Source of the DNA: Rhodospirillales bacterium
GTDB taxonomy: Bacteria; Pseudomonadota; Alphaproteobacteria; Rhodospirillales; Thalassospiraceae
DNA: 64,000 nt
Direction: 5' to 3'
Assembly (NCBI GenBank): GCA_019634165.1
Contig: JAHQVT010000006.1
Location: 248,001 to 312,000, forward strand
The position numbers and the translations under genes are program-made. Below the pieces are notes generated by a model. That model was not told the DNA's origin, ran no database searches, and saw nothing but the letters and a program-made list of their open reading frames with translations. Shown here piece after piece: positions 54,177-63,431 of the stretch (the stretch's first letter is position 1; the number at the start of each line of letters is the position of its first letter).

Positions 54177-54485
54177 ATGAAAAACGGATTTACGGTTGGA
54201 TTGGCTAGGATAACTGCGGTCTTCATCGTGGCAGTCGCGTTGTCGGCTTGCGCGGCCTTTCAGAAGGAAAGCTTTACCGTCGGTGGCGAAATAACCGATC
54301 AGGGGCAGGAATGTGTTACGTTCCGTGCTGAAGATGGAACGCTTTACGCGTTGGCCAATAAGGCAAGCCGTTTCCGTCCGGGCGATAAAGTGCGCGTCAC
54401 AGGTCATTTGGCCTTGATGACAACCTGTACCGAAGCAACAACTTTGATTGTTGAAAAAATTGTTCTGCTTGCACCGGGCAGCTAA
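54177..54485 (+). CDS. Small lipoprotein (DUF5818-like)
   Basis: 102 residues. A hydrophobic signal ends in the lipobox LSAC, so the mature protein begins at that cysteine. The rest is a small strand-rich domain (FTVGGEITDQGQECVTFRAEDGTLYAL, KVRVTGHLAL) resembling OB-type DUF5818 proteins. The ATG at 54177 has AGGAGA eight bases upstream. Function unknown. Confidence 0.7.
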   Translation: MKNGFTVGLARITAVFIVAVALSACAAFQKESFTVGGEITDQGQECVTFRAEDGTLYALANKASRFRPGDKVRVTGHLALMTTCTEATTLIVEKIVLLAPGS

Positions 54486-54525
54486 TGTGCGGCCCATCTA
54501 ATCGGACCATGTGAATGCAGATAGG

Positions 54526-55308
54526 TCAGGGTTGGGTGGCAAAACAATCAGTGCCGTCAGTTTTTAGCTGGCGGCATTTCTGTTTTGCAAGATCGGGATT
54601 GGCAAAACCTACCAGTTGCAGCCGATGATAAATCCCCTTGGTGCCCAAATCCGCACTAACGATTTGTTTCGCGTAGGTTTTCGAAAGTTCGGGATACCGA
54701 ATGCGAAAACTTGCCCAATATGTTTCTGCGGAAATGGTATCGCGGAACGCACCAAGCTGAATCAGATAGGTGTTGGCGTGGGCGGTAGGATCAATTTTTT
54801 TTGGTTCTGAAGCACTGGGCTGCGGCGAAGGTGTTGCCGCTGTAGCTGCAAGAAATCCTGACGAACTTGGGATTTTTTCTGCTGTTAAAGGTGGTTGTAT
54901 TGGTGTGCTTCGCGCATTGCCTCTCGTCCTTTGGGTGGTTGTTGCGCGTCTGACCGGTGCATTGCCGTTCAAAGTTTGATGATACTGGGTGGCAAGAGAT
55001 GGGATTTCCAAATCTTCTGCAATTGTATCATCTATAGGAATTGTGCCGGGTAGGAGGCTGACGGGGTGATTGGCAGGCTGCGTTGATGATGCATGTGCCG
55101 GAAGATCGGTTGGGATGATTTCTATTCCGGTTGGGAAGGGATCGCTGCTTGATGCTTGGGCATAGGCGTTTGATGAAACCGCGCCGCCCATTAGGGCGCA
55201 GGAGCCAAGCACAGCAATAAGGTATAAACCATCCCATTTTGGTGATGCGCAAACAGATTGAGACGAACTTGTCCCAATATGTTGGCGATCATGGGGTGGT
55301 GTATCCAT
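54526..55308 (-). CDS. Exported SPOR-domain protein
   Basis: 260 residues. A membrane or signal segment (LYLIAVLGSCALMGGAVSSNAYAQA) is followed by a long Pro/Ser/Thr-rich linker and a C-terminal SPOR domain (YLIQLGAFRDTISAETYWASFRIRYPEL ... YHRLQLVGFANPDLAKQKCRQLK). SPOR domains bind stripped peptidoglycan, often at division sites. It starts 2 bases after the Lon-like protease gene, so the two are probably cotranscribed. Confidence 0.85.
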   Translation of the reverse strand: MDTPPHDRQHIGTSSSQSVCASPKWDGLYLIAVLGSCALMGGAVSSNAYAQASSSDPFPTGIEIIPTDLPAHASSTQPANHPVSLLPGTIPIDDTIAEDLEIPSLATQYHQTLNGNAPVRRATTTQRTRGNARSTPIQPPLTAEKIPSSSGFLAATAATPSPQPSASEPKKIDPTAHANTYLIQLGAFRDTISAETYWASFRIRYPELSKTYAKQIVSADLGTKGIYHRLQLVGFANPDLAKQKCRQLKTDGTDCFATQP

Positions 55309-55310
55309 CG

Positions 55311-57695
55311 TTACATCTCCGCGCGCGGTGGATAGGCATTCCTGTCACGCAATATCTGGTCATTGCTGCGCAGGCGTTCCATTGCCTTTCCATAAACGCT
55401 GTCGGCCGGGTATTGGCCGTCGGTACGATCACCAGACGGCATGCCGGTCAGCAACTCAACGGCGTCATTGATATGTTCAACGGTCCAAATGTTGAATTTA
55501 CCCTGGCGGATGGCTTGAACAACTTCTTCGCGAAGGACCACGTTTTCGGCATTTGCAAGTGGAATGATAACACCTTGATCGCCGGTAAAGCCCTGATCGG
55601 CACAGATGCGATAGAACCCTTCGATCTTGTGTGAAACCCCGCCCACGGGCTGTGCTTCTCCAAATTGGTTCATTGATCCTGTTACGCCTATATTCTGGCG
55701 CATCGGGACGTTCGAGACGGCCGATATGATCGCACAGAGTTCCGCCATCGATGCAGAGTCGCCTTCAATCCCGCCATAGTTTTGTTCAAACGTGACGTTA
55801 CAGGCAAAGGATATTGGGAAATCTTGCGCAAAGCGCGACTTTAGGAACCCTTCAATCGTCATTACCGATTTTTGCTGCAGCGGGCCTGACATATCGACCA
55901 TGCGTTCAATGTTAAGAACGCCCAAGCTACCGACATAGGAGCGTGCCGATACGCGTGCGGGTAAGCCAAATGCATGGTCGCCATAATCAAGGACGGTAAG
56001 GGCGTTGACCTGTCCTGCGACCGAGCCAAAGCTATCTATCAGGATTTCACGGCGTTGAACGCGTTCATGTGATCTGTCTTCAAGGCGGCTGTTTCGGTGG
56101 CGTCGTTCTTCAATTGCACGCCGGACATCTGCTGCGCGGATATTTTCGCGCCCTTCTGATTTACTAAGCGTGCCAGCCTCAATCGCAACGTCTTCAACCC
56201 GCTCGATCTGTGCGGTTAGTTTGTCACGTTCACCCGCCCAACGGGCAGCTTGGCCCAAAAGTTGGCGGATGGCACCGTTGTCGACAGGGATACCCACCCG
56301 CGACAAAGCTGATGCACGTAATAGCCCGGTATAGATCGAAATGTTGCGCCCGGCAGCGGGCATGTCAGCATCGATATCGGCCTTAACGCGGAAATGGTTG
56401 CGAAAATCCACATCAAGCGAAAAGAAGGTGTAATAGAATTTCGGTGCCCCCACGATCACGACCTTAAGATCAAGTGGGATCGGGCGCGGTTCTGGTGCGC
56501 CGGCGGTCGGTGGGCCGCCTTTATGGGTTTCTTCAATGCGGATTTCACGGTCACGCAGGGCTGCTTTCAAATAGCCCCAGCATTCTTCATGTTCTAGCAG
56601 TGATTCAGCGCGCAGGACCAAGACGCCACCATTGGCGCGATGTAACGCACCGGGCTTAATCAGGCTGAAATGCGGATGCATGCCACCACCCATCGGGCGA
56701 TATTGAATTTGCCCAAATAGATTGTCGTAGCTTGGGCTTGGTTCCAAAATCACATCGGGGCTGGTGTCGCGCGAATGGTCGATCAGAAGATTGACTGCAT
56801 ATCTGTCTTCGACAGTTTCAGGGATTTTCCCATCGCCGCTTTCAATGGCTGGTTGATCGGTTTCTTCTTCAAAGGCATCGATATTATCAAGGACGTCTTT
56901 TTCAAGTGCTTCAAACCATGCCTTAAGGCCGGGGCTTGTGAATTTATCACTCAGCTTCTTGATGCGTGGTTTTAAGACGATTTTGGCAGCGTCACGACGA
57001 AGTCTGTCGAGCGTGTCGGCAATCTGTTCTTCAAGGTCGCGACTGGAAAGAAGGGTTTTACGGGCTTCTTCGGCAACCTCTTCAAATGAATCTTCGGTGG
57101 CATCGCGGCGTTCCTTGGGGATTTCATCAAGGGAAACCGGTTCACCTTCTTCATTCAGCGCAACAATCATTACGCCTTTTTCGCTTTCCTGCACATCCAG
57201 ACCCCGTTCACGGGCAAATTCCCGAAGTGCATCGAATTTTTCGCGCAACTGAGTGCGGGCTTCTTCGGTTTGGGTCTGGGTTTCGGTTAAATGTGCCGGG
57301 GCGCTAAAGGCCGAAGCCAAGGCTTCGCGCAGATGCGTGATCAGCGTTTCCATGGCGGATAGAAGTTTGCGCCCTTCGCCTGCTGGCAAAGCATAGGGAC
57401 GTGGGCGGTTGCTGCGTGAGAAATTGTTTAGATACACCCAGTCATCCGGGGTGCTGCGTTCTTCCATTGCCTTGTTAAGGTAATCAAGTGTCGCGGTCAT
57501 GCGCCCGGCACGGTCAAGACCCAGAACAAAGATATTGAAACCCGGTTCGGACATGGAAAGTCCAAATTTAAGAGCCTCTGCTGCACGGTAATGCGATGAA
57601 AAATCGAAAATTTTCGGGTGCTGGTCTTTGTGGGGGCTGCGAATCCGGAAATGCGGGAAACCGCAATCTTCTGCGTCAAGGCGGGAAACTGGCAT
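55311..57695 (-). CDS. Lon-like (AAA_32) protease
   Basis: About 794 residues of the LonB-related family. The protease domain has the Ser of GDSASMAE and the Lys of GGVSHKIEGF as its dyad. The N-terminal ATPase-like region has a long helical insert (about 120-300) and a loop GLDRAGRMTATLDYL in place of Walker A, lacking the GKT. Conserved family blocks include ANGGVLVLRAESLLEHEECWGYLKAALRD and DLKVVIVGAPKFYYTFFSLD. ATP use is thus uncertain. The ATG at 57695 fits the usual start. Confidence 0.87.
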   Translation of the reverse strand: MPVSRLDAEDCGFPHFRIRSPHKDQHPKIFDFSSHYRAAEALKFGLSMSEPGFNIFVLGLDRAGRMTATLDYLNKAMEERSTPDDWVYLNNFSRSNRPRPYALPAGEGRKLLSAMETLITHLREALASAFSAPAHLTETQTQTEEARTQLREKFDALREFARERGLDVQESEKGVMIVALNEEGEPVSLDEIPKERRDATEDSFEEVAEEARKTLLSSRDLEEQIADTLDRLRRDAAKIVLKPRIKKLSDKFTSPGLKAWFEALEKDVLDNIDAFEEETDQPAIESGDGKIPETVEDRYAVNLLIDHSRDTSPDVILEPSPSYDNLFGQIQYRPMGGGMHPHFSLIKPGALHRANGGVLVLRAESLLEHEECWGYLKAALRDREIRIEETHKGGPPTAGAPEPRPIPLDLKVVIVGAPKFYYTFFSLDVDFRNHFRVKADIDADMPAAGRNISIYTGLLRASALSRVGIPVDNGAIRQLLGQAARWAGERDKLTAQIERVEDVAIEAGTLSKSEGRENIRAADVRRAIEERRHRNSRLEDRSHERVQRREILIDSFGSVAGQVNALTVLDYGDHAFGLPARVSARSYVGSLGVLNIERMVDMSGPLQQKSVMTIEGFLKSRFAQDFPISFACNVTFEQNYGGIEGDSASMAELCAIISAVSNVPMRQNIGVTGSMNQFGEAQPVGGVSHKIEGFYRICADQGFTGDQGVIIPLANAENVVLREEVVQAIRQGKFNIWTVEHINDAVELLTGMPSGDRTDGQYPADSVYGKAMERLRSNDQILRDRNAYPPRAEM

Positions 57696-57931
57696 TTGCT
57701 GACTTTCTGCTGCCCAAGATAATAAATGGCGGGGGCATTTTACGTCCCGCAACATATCTTGGAAGCAACGCAATCACGTGGTCAAGCGTTGCGTGTCGAA
57801 ATATCTGAAATGCTACAAGGAATTTGCTTGCGGTGTTTCCACAGTCTCAACCTCGGATGGTGCGTCACCGTGGTTCAATGACGCTAATCGAGCATGGTAT
57901 GCACGTTTTCTGCATTCTGGTTTGGCGTGAA

Positions 57932-59389
57932 TTACATCACGACGGCATTGCCAAAGTCGCTGCTTTTCAGCAGTCGGTCGACAATCTGTACGCCACGGCG
58001 CAATCGTTCGGTTGATCGTTCCGCCCCAAAGCAAAGCCTTAGCCCACGCGGAACCGGGCCGACTGAAAACTGCTGTGCTGCGGTTAAAAGAACGCCGCTA
58101 TTGGCCGCATTCATCACCAATTCGCCTGTGTCGATATGATCGGGTAGTTCAAGCCAAATATGATAATTGGTCGGGTGGAAGCGAACATTATATCCCTTGA
58201 GCGTTCCCAATATGATCGCAAGTCTTTGGGCCGCTTCATCGCGGTGCCATGCTTCGTATTGGGCAAGGCTACCATCATTGATCATTCGGGTGACAAGTTC
58301 GAGATTGATGGTCGATACCATCCAGCAAGTTGAGCGAATTGCACTGGCGAGTTTGCCAATCATTTCGCCGGGTGCATGGATATAGCCAACGCGCAATCCG
58401 CCGCCGATGCTTTTGGAAACACCATCAAGATAAATGCTGCGTTCGGGAACAAAGCAGGACAAAGGCGGAGGCGCATCAGGGTCAAGGAAATGATAGATGC
58501 CATCTTCGATCAAGGTCAGGTCATATTTCCGCAAAATTTCCGCGATTTCGATGCGCCGCTGTTGGCTCATTGTCGTGCAAAGCGGATTGTGCAGGGTCGG
58601 CATCAAATAAATTGCGCGGGGGCTATGTGTTCGACAGACATTTTCAAGCACGTCCGGAATGATACCCTGATCATCCATGGCTATGCCACGTAGCCGGAAC
58701 TGAAGCAGATTGGCAAGGCTGCGGAGATTGGGATAGGTGAGTTCTTCGCACAGAACCAGATCACCAGGACGGATGGTTGCCAAAAGTGACACCGTCATAC
58801 CGTGCTGAACGCCTGCCGTCGGAAGAACACGTTCTGGATTGTCATCCAATCCAAGTCGGCCGGCCGATGATGCCAATGCTTCACGTTGATGGGCAACGCC
58901 ATATTCGGACTTGTAAGACACCATATCGTCAATCGACATGGTGCTGGCTACTTCCATAAGAGTTTGGCGGATATGGCCTTCTTGCGGGGGGAGTGGACAG
59001 TTCATTCGGAAGTTCATCGGGCCGGTATCTTCCGCGCCTTGTGACGCATTATGTGAAATGGCCGGTTTTCGTCCCATCTGCGCAAGATTGTTTGTAAATG
59101 CAAGCGGGATAGGGGCGGTTGCGGCCATGTCGAGTTCGGATTGGATGTTATCAAGAACGTATGTCCCGCGTCCAACTTCACCGGCGACAAGTCCCAGTCT
59201 TTCGGCTTCACGATAGGACCGTGTGATGGTTCCGACGGTGACGCCCAATTGATAGGCGAGATCGCGATGGGTTGGCAGCCTGTCTCCCGGTTTGAGAGAG
59301 CAGTCTTTGACTGCTTTGCTAATCGCCTGTGCGATCTGTCGGTAAACAGGTCCACCAGCATCTTCAAGTTTTGGAAGCCATATTGTCAT
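57932..59389 (-). CDS. MocR-type regulator (GntR helix-turn-helix plus aminotransferase domain)
   Basis: 485 residues. The N-terminal GntR winged helix (GPVYRQIAQAISKAVKDCSLKPGDRLPTHRDLAYQLGVTVGTITRSYREAE) is joined to a fold-type I aminotransferase-like domain with PLP lysine in YLDGVSKSIGGG. Such proteins sense an amino acid through PLP and control a neighbouring catabolic or transport gene. It is divergent from DUF1127-dehydratase-decarboxylase-PhzF. Direct repeats in the 79-base gap are its probable operators. Confidence 0.9.
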   Translation of the reverse strand: MTIWLPKLEDAGGPVYRQIAQAISKAVKDCSLKPGDRLPTHRDLAYQLGVTVGTITRSYREAERLGLVAGEVGRGTYVLDNIQSELDMAATAPIPLAFTNNLAQMGRKPAISHNASQGAEDTGPMNFRMNCPLPPQEGHIRQTLMEVASTMSIDDMVSYKSEYGVAHQREALASSAGRLGLDDNPERVLPTAGVQHGMTVSLLATIRPGDLVLCEELTYPNLRSLANLLQFRLRGIAMDDQGIIPDVLENVCRTHSPRAIYLMPTLHNPLCTTMSQQRRIEIAEILRKYDLTLIEDGIYHFLDPDAPPPLSCFVPERSIYLDGVSKSIGGGLRVGYIHAPGEMIGKLASAIRSTCWMVSTINLELVTRMINDGSLAQYEAWHRDEAAQRLAIILGTLKGYNVRFHPTNYHIWLELPDHIDTGELVMNAANSGVLLTAAQQFSVGPVPRGLRLCFGAERSTERLRRGVQIVDRLLKSSDFGNAVVM

Positions 59390-59393
59390 GGTG

Positions 59394-59420
59394 ACAATGT
59401 TTAAATTGACACAATGTTAA
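59394..59420. promoter_or_regulatory. Direct repeats, candidate MocR operator
   Basis: ACAATGTTTAA (59394) and ACAATGTTAA (59411) in the same orientation, 17 bases apart, with a weaker ACAATTAA near 59445. MocR-type regulators often bind direct repeats. Confidence 0.45.
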
Positions 59421-59468
59421 AGTCAATGACAAAACAATATCGAGACAATTAACTGATAGGAGATGGAA

Positions 59469-59753
59469 ATGGTAAATTGTAACGATACAATTCGGCTTTC
59501 CGACATTCGTGGCAATGATCACGCAGTGATGAACGGCAAACAGGGGGCAAAAGCGGTCACCTGGCGTTCAGCGGTGGTTGGTGCTGCCATCTCCATCGTT
59601 GAATATTTAGCGGAGATTCAAGCACGGGCGCGCAATCGTCATGCGATACAAGCGCTTGATCATAATGCGCTTAAGGATGTTGGTCTCACCCGTGCAGATA
59701 TTGACAGTGACCTTTCAAAACCATTTTGGACCGGAGTGCCGCCGCGCGGTTAG
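59469..59753 (+). CDS. DUF1127 (YjiS-like) small protein
   Basis: 94 residues with a C-terminal DUF1127 domain: RARNRHAIQALDHNALKDVGLTRADIDSDLSKPFW. The N-terminal 50 residues include a short hydrophobic stretch. The ATG at 59469 is set by AGGAG six bases upstream. In alphaproteobacteria some DUF1127 proteins bind RNA and affect metabolism. A hairpin follows before the dehydratase-like gene. Confidence 0.8.
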   Translation: MVNCNDTIRLSDIRGNDHAVMNGKQGAKAVTWRSAVVGAAISIVEYLAEIQARARNRHAIQALDHNALKDVGLTRADIDSDLSKPFWTGVPPRG

Positions 59754-59767
59754 CCACAGCCGCGTAT

Positions 59768-59800
59768 AACGGAGGCGCATACTCCCTTTGTGCCTCCGTT
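59768..59800 (+). terminator. Strong hairpin after the DUF1127 gene
   Basis: AACGGAGGCGCA pairs with TGTGCCTCCGTT (one G-T pair) around nine bases. No T-run follows, so it may be an attenuator or RNA-stabilising hairpin rather than a full terminator. Confidence 0.5.
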
Positions 59801-59863
59801 CGGTCCAAATGTGGTGATGAAGTTCAATTGTGTTGATGTGTTTTAGGGTGGGGTACAATATTG

Positions 59864-60826
59864 ATGTTCAGTCTAGCCGAATTAAGGGATGCAGCCGATT
59901 TCGTGCATCAATATGTTGCACCAACCCCGACAATCCGGTGGCCGCTTTTGGACCGGGCGACGGGATTGTCTTTGTATGTCAAACACGAAAACCATACACG
60001 CCTCGGTGCGTTTAAAATTCGTGGTGGACTGACTTTTTGTCGTTATCTGAACAAATCAGTTGAAGTTAATCGCGGACTGATTTCGGCCACGCGTGGCAAT
60101 CATGGCCAAAGCCTTGCACATGCCGCCAGCCGGTTTGGGATGGCTGCCACCATAATTGTTCCTCATGGGAACTCGATCGAGAAAAATGCCGCAATGCGTG
60201 CATGGGGTGCAGAAGTTATCGAACATGGCGATGATTTTCAGGCCGCGGCCGAATATGCGTTTTCCTATGCAGCCCAAGCAGACTTGGTGATGGTTCCGCC
60301 ATTCCACCGGGAGCTTGTCCGTGGTGTGGCATCCTATGGGCTTGAACTGTTTGACGAGGTCAAAGCGCTTGATCGTATTTATGTTCCTGTCGGGATGGGA
60401 TCGGGGATTTGTTCGCTGATTACGGCACGGGATGCACTTGGGCTGAGCACCGAGATCATTGGTGTGGTTGCCACGGGGGCCGATGCCGTGCGTCAGTCTT
60501 TTGCGGCAGGGAAGGTTATCCAAACGCCCAGTGCAGATACGTTTGCCGATGGTGTTGCCTGTCGCAGTCCTGATCCAGCAGCATTTGAGATCATCAAGGC
60601 TGGGGCTGCTGACATTGTTGCGGTTGACGATGAACAGATTGCCAGCGCCATGCGTCTTTATTTCAGTTCATGCCACACTCTTGCCGAGGGTGCCGGGGCA
60701 ATCCCGCTTGCTGCGGCAATTGCCCATCGCGATGAAAATATTGGGAAAAAAATTGCCCTGATTTTAACCGGGGCGAACATTGATCGGGCCGATTACGCCC
60801 GTATCATTTCAGGAGACGACAAATGA
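59864..60826 (+). CDS. Threonine/serine dehydratase-like PLP enzyme in the MocR cluster
   Basis: 320-residue fold-type II PLP enzyme. The PLP lysine is in RLGAFKIRGG, followed by SATRGNHGQSLAHAA. The glycine-rich phosphate loop reads PVGMGSGICS rather than GGGGL, a variant seen in threonine dehydratase relatives of uncertain activity. No ACT domain. Its stop overlaps the start of the decarboxylase gene (ATGA), so the two work together. The substrate is probably a hydroxy amino acid, but this is inference. Confidence 0.82.
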   Translation: MFSLAELRDAADFVHQYVAPTPTIRWPLLDRATGLSLYVKHENHTRLGAFKIRGGLTFCRYLNKSVEVNRGLISATRGNHGQSLAHAASRFGMAATIIVPHGNSIEKNAAMRAWGAEVIEHGDDFQAAAEYAFSYAAQADLVMVPPFHRELVRGVASYGLELFDEVKALDRIYVPVGMGSGICSLITARDALGLSTEIIGVVATGADAVRQSFAAGKVIQTPSADTFADGVACRSPDPAAFEIIKAGAADIVAVDDEQIASAMRLYFSSCHTLAEGAGAIPLAAAIAHRDENIGKKIALILTGANIDRADYARIISGDDK

Positions 60827-62253
60827 CCAGCACTACAAATCGTGCATCTGACAGCCCCACTGACAGTGCGCGTCATCTGATGTTTGACGACCTTGAAAAG
60901 CTTGGCCGTATTCTTGTGGAAACAGGGGATATTGTTCATGGCTTTGTACAAGGGGCGGATGACTTGGATGTGACCTGCCGCGATTTTTCTGCCTTTGACC
61001 CCTCGCGCCCCTTATCAAGGCAGGGAAGCGGCACACTTGATGCGTTGCGAGCAGCAAAAGAAGAAATTCTACCGCTGCTCGCCGCATCAATCGGTCCTCG
61101 ATATCTGGGTTTTGTGACCGGTGGAACGACACCTGCCGCCCTTGTTGGGGATTGGTTGGCAAGTGCGATTGATCAAAATGCTACTGGCCCGGAAGGATCG
61201 GTGAATGCTGCGGTTGAAGAACAGGTCATTGATTGGTTGTGTGACATAGGTGGTGTGCCATCTGATCGTTTCGATGGTGTCTTGACTACGGGTGCGACGG
61301 TTTCAAACCTTCTGGGGCTTGTTGCCGGGCGTCAATGGTGTGGGGAACGGGTCGGTGTCAATATTGATGCCGATGGTGCAGGTGTGCTTCCTGATCTTGA
61401 TATTTTTGCTGCCAGTCCGCACGCCAGCATGATCAAGGATTTGTCGATTGCCGGTATTGGCCGCAATCGGTTTACCAAAGTCAAAACCTTACCGGGATCA
61501 GAGCAAACCGACATTGCCGATCTTAAGGCAAAGCTTGATGCCAGCGATGCACGAGGCAAAATTGTTATTGCATCGGCAGGCACGGTTAATGCGACGGACT
61601 TTGATGATCTTGAGGCGATTGCCGATCTTTGTGCTGCATATGGTGCGTGGCTGCATGTTGATGCCGCATTCGGGATGTTTGCTGCCCTTGATGATCGTCG
61701 TTCGCATTTTTTAAATGGGATCAATCGGGCGGATTCCATAACATCGGACGGGCATAAGTGGCTTAATGTACCATACGATTGCGGGATATTCTTAACCCGC
61801 CATATCTCGGTTCTTGAAACCTGCTGTCGTGCCTTTGCGCCGTATCTTGATACAAAGGCTGAAGGAAACAGTTATATCAATCGCGGGGTTGAAAATTCCC
61901 GTCGGTTCCGTGCATTGCCGCTTTGGCTGTCGATGAAGGCATATGGGCGGGACGGGTTTGCGGCGATCGTTCGTGCAAACTGTGATCAAGCCGCAGATTT
62001 GGCGTCATGGGTTCGAACCCATGGGAAACTTGAACTGCTTGCTGAACCGAAGCTAAACGTAACAATGTTTAGGGCCATTGGTAGCGATGATGACAATCGG
62101 GCGTTGCTTGATCGGATCAATGCAACGGGCAAGGTGTTTATGACGCCGACTGTTTATGGCGGGCGGTTTGGTTTCCGTGCAGCGTTTAGCAACTGGCGGA
62201 CACAGGATCATGATCTTATGATCGTCAAACAAGCGATTGATGCTGTTCTTTAA
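60823..62253 (+). CDS. PLP-dependent group II decarboxylase-like enzyme
   Basis: 476 residues of the glutamate/aromatic amino-acid decarboxylase family. Motifs include PRYLGFVTGGTTPAALVGDWL, the stacking-histidine/aspartate block HVDAAFG, and the PLP lysine in TSDGHKWLNVPYDCG. The group also contains aminotransferase-like and sphingosine-lyase-like members, so the reaction is not fixed. It is translationally coupled to the dehydratase-like gene. Confidence 0.82.
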   Translation: MTSTTNRASDSPTDSARHLMFDDLEKLGRILVETGDIVHGFVQGADDLDVTCRDFSAFDPSRPLSRQGSGTLDALRAAKEEILPLLAASIGPRYLGFVTGGTTPAALVGDWLASAIDQNATGPEGSVNAAVEEQVIDWLCDIGGVPSDRFDGVLTTGATVSNLLGLVAGRQWCGERVGVNIDADGAGVLPDLDIFAASPHASMIKDLSIAGIGRNRFTKVKTLPGSEQTDIADLKAKLDASDARGKIVIASAGTVNATDFDDLEAIADLCAAYGAWLHVDAAFGMFAALDDRRSHFLNGINRADSITSDGHKWLNVPYDCGIFLTRHISVLETCCRAFAPYLDTKAEGNSYINRGVENSRRFRALPLWLSMKAYGRDGFAAIVRANCDQAADLASWVRTHGKLELLAEPKLNVTMFRAIGSDDDNRALLDRINATGKVFMTPTVYGGRFGFRAAFSNWRTQDHDLMIVKQAIDAVL

Positions 62254-62326
62254 AGCCGCACACAGTTATCGGTTGTGCAGGCAATTTCGTTTCGCTGCGC
62301 GTATATGCTGACGTTAGGATACCATT

Positions 62327-63154
62327 ATGAAGACGCGGACTTTTCCCATCTATCAGGTCGATGCCTTTACCGATGTTTTGTTTGCGGGCAACCCGGCGGC
62401 GGTTGTGCCTTTGCAAGGCTGGTTGGGCGATGATGTGATGCAAAAAATTGCGATGGAAAACAATCTGTCGGAAACAGCATTCTTTGTGCCATGTGATACC
62501 GGGGGTGAGGCGGACTATCATATCCGGTGGTTTACACCGACCGTTGAAGTCCCGCTGTGTGGGCATGCAACATTGGCCAGTGCCTTTGTCATATTTAACC
62601 AGCTTGGCTTTGATGGTGATTTGGTCAAGCTTCATAGTCAAAGTGGTATTTTGACTGCCAAACGCGATGGCGATGCAATTGTTCTGGATTTCCCAAAACA
62701 ACCGATCAAAAGCAATCCCACCCCAGGTGGCGTGATTGCAGCCCTTGGCGGTGCTGCGCCAACAGAAACATTCGGGGTTGCAAGTCGCGATACGGATCAT
62801 GTTGTCGTTTATAGTGATGCCAAGATCGTTCGCGATATGCGTCCTGATATGTCTGCACTTGGAAAATTGGAAGGCAGAGGCGTAATTGTTACCGCACCGG
62901 GGGATAAAACCGGTCTTGATATGATTTCGCGCTTTTTCGTGCCGGCAATTGGCATCAATGAAGACCCGGTTACGGGGTATATGCATTGTGTCGTGGCACC
63001 TTATTGGGCCGATAAGCTTGGGCAGAAGGACGTGGTTGGATATCAGGCGTCTGCGCGCGGCGGGGTTGTTGCCTGTTCTGTGGATGGTGATCGCGTAGCG
63101 CTTAAGGGTGAAGCGGTGCTGTATCTCAAAGGTGAAATCAACGTTCCAGATTAA
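62327..63154 (+). CDS. PhzF-family isomerase/epimerase-like protein
   Basis: 275 residues with the two-fold PhzF layout. The catalytic Glu is in ENNLSETAF; RWFTPTVEVPLCGHATLASA and ISRFFVPAIGINEDPVTGYMHCVVAPYW are diagnostic. Members act as isomerases or epimerases on small acids or amino acids. It is 73 bases after the decarboxylase, probably in the same transcript. A terminator-like hairpin follows. Confidence 0.87.
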   Translation: MKTRTFPIYQVDAFTDVLFAGNPAAVVPLQGWLGDDVMQKIAMENNLSETAFFVPCDTGGEADYHIRWFTPTVEVPLCGHATLASAFVIFNQLGFDGDLVKLHSQSGILTAKRDGDAIVLDFPKQPIKSNPTPGGVIAALGGAAPTETFGVASRDTDHVVVYSDAKIVRDMRPDMSALGKLEGRGVIVTAPGDKTGLDMISRFFVPAIGINEDPVTGYMHCVVAPYWADKLGQKDVVGYQASARGGVVACSVDGDRVALKGEAVLYLKGEINVPD

Positions 63155-63191
63155 GCTAAAAAGTCCAATCTAGGCATGTGAATTAAAAAAT

Positions 63192-63218
63192 ACGGGCAGC
63201 AGAATTGTTGCCCGTTTT
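63192..63218 (+). terminator. Terminator of the PhzF gene
   Basis: ACGGGCA pairs with TGCCCGT around a ten-base loop, then TTTT. Confidence 0.7.
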
Positions 63219-63372
63219 GCCGTGAAATGCCGCGAGTTTTATGCGGTTTCTCGCAAATGGAGAAATACCGATTAATCCGCATTGAACCGTTGTGACGCTG
63301 TTTTTCTGTTGACCGAACTGTAGGGCTTTCGTCTAAGTAAAGACAAAATACGATGATTGTGGACAGATCACA

Positions 63373-63388
63373 CGGATCAATCCGTGGA
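63373..63388. promoter_or_regulatory. Palindrome before the permease gene
   Basis: CACGGAT-CA-ATCCGTG, a 7-bp perfect dyad with a two-base centre, 43 bases before the permease start. Placement suits an operator. Confidence 0.35.
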
Positions 63389-63431
63389 TTGGAAACCACA
63401 AGGGTGCTGGTTTTACAGGGGAAGATTTATC

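Noticed and set aside
57813-58034. 73-codon minus-strand frame near the end of the MocR gene
   Set aside because: Overlaps the conserved C-terminus of the regulator in another frame.
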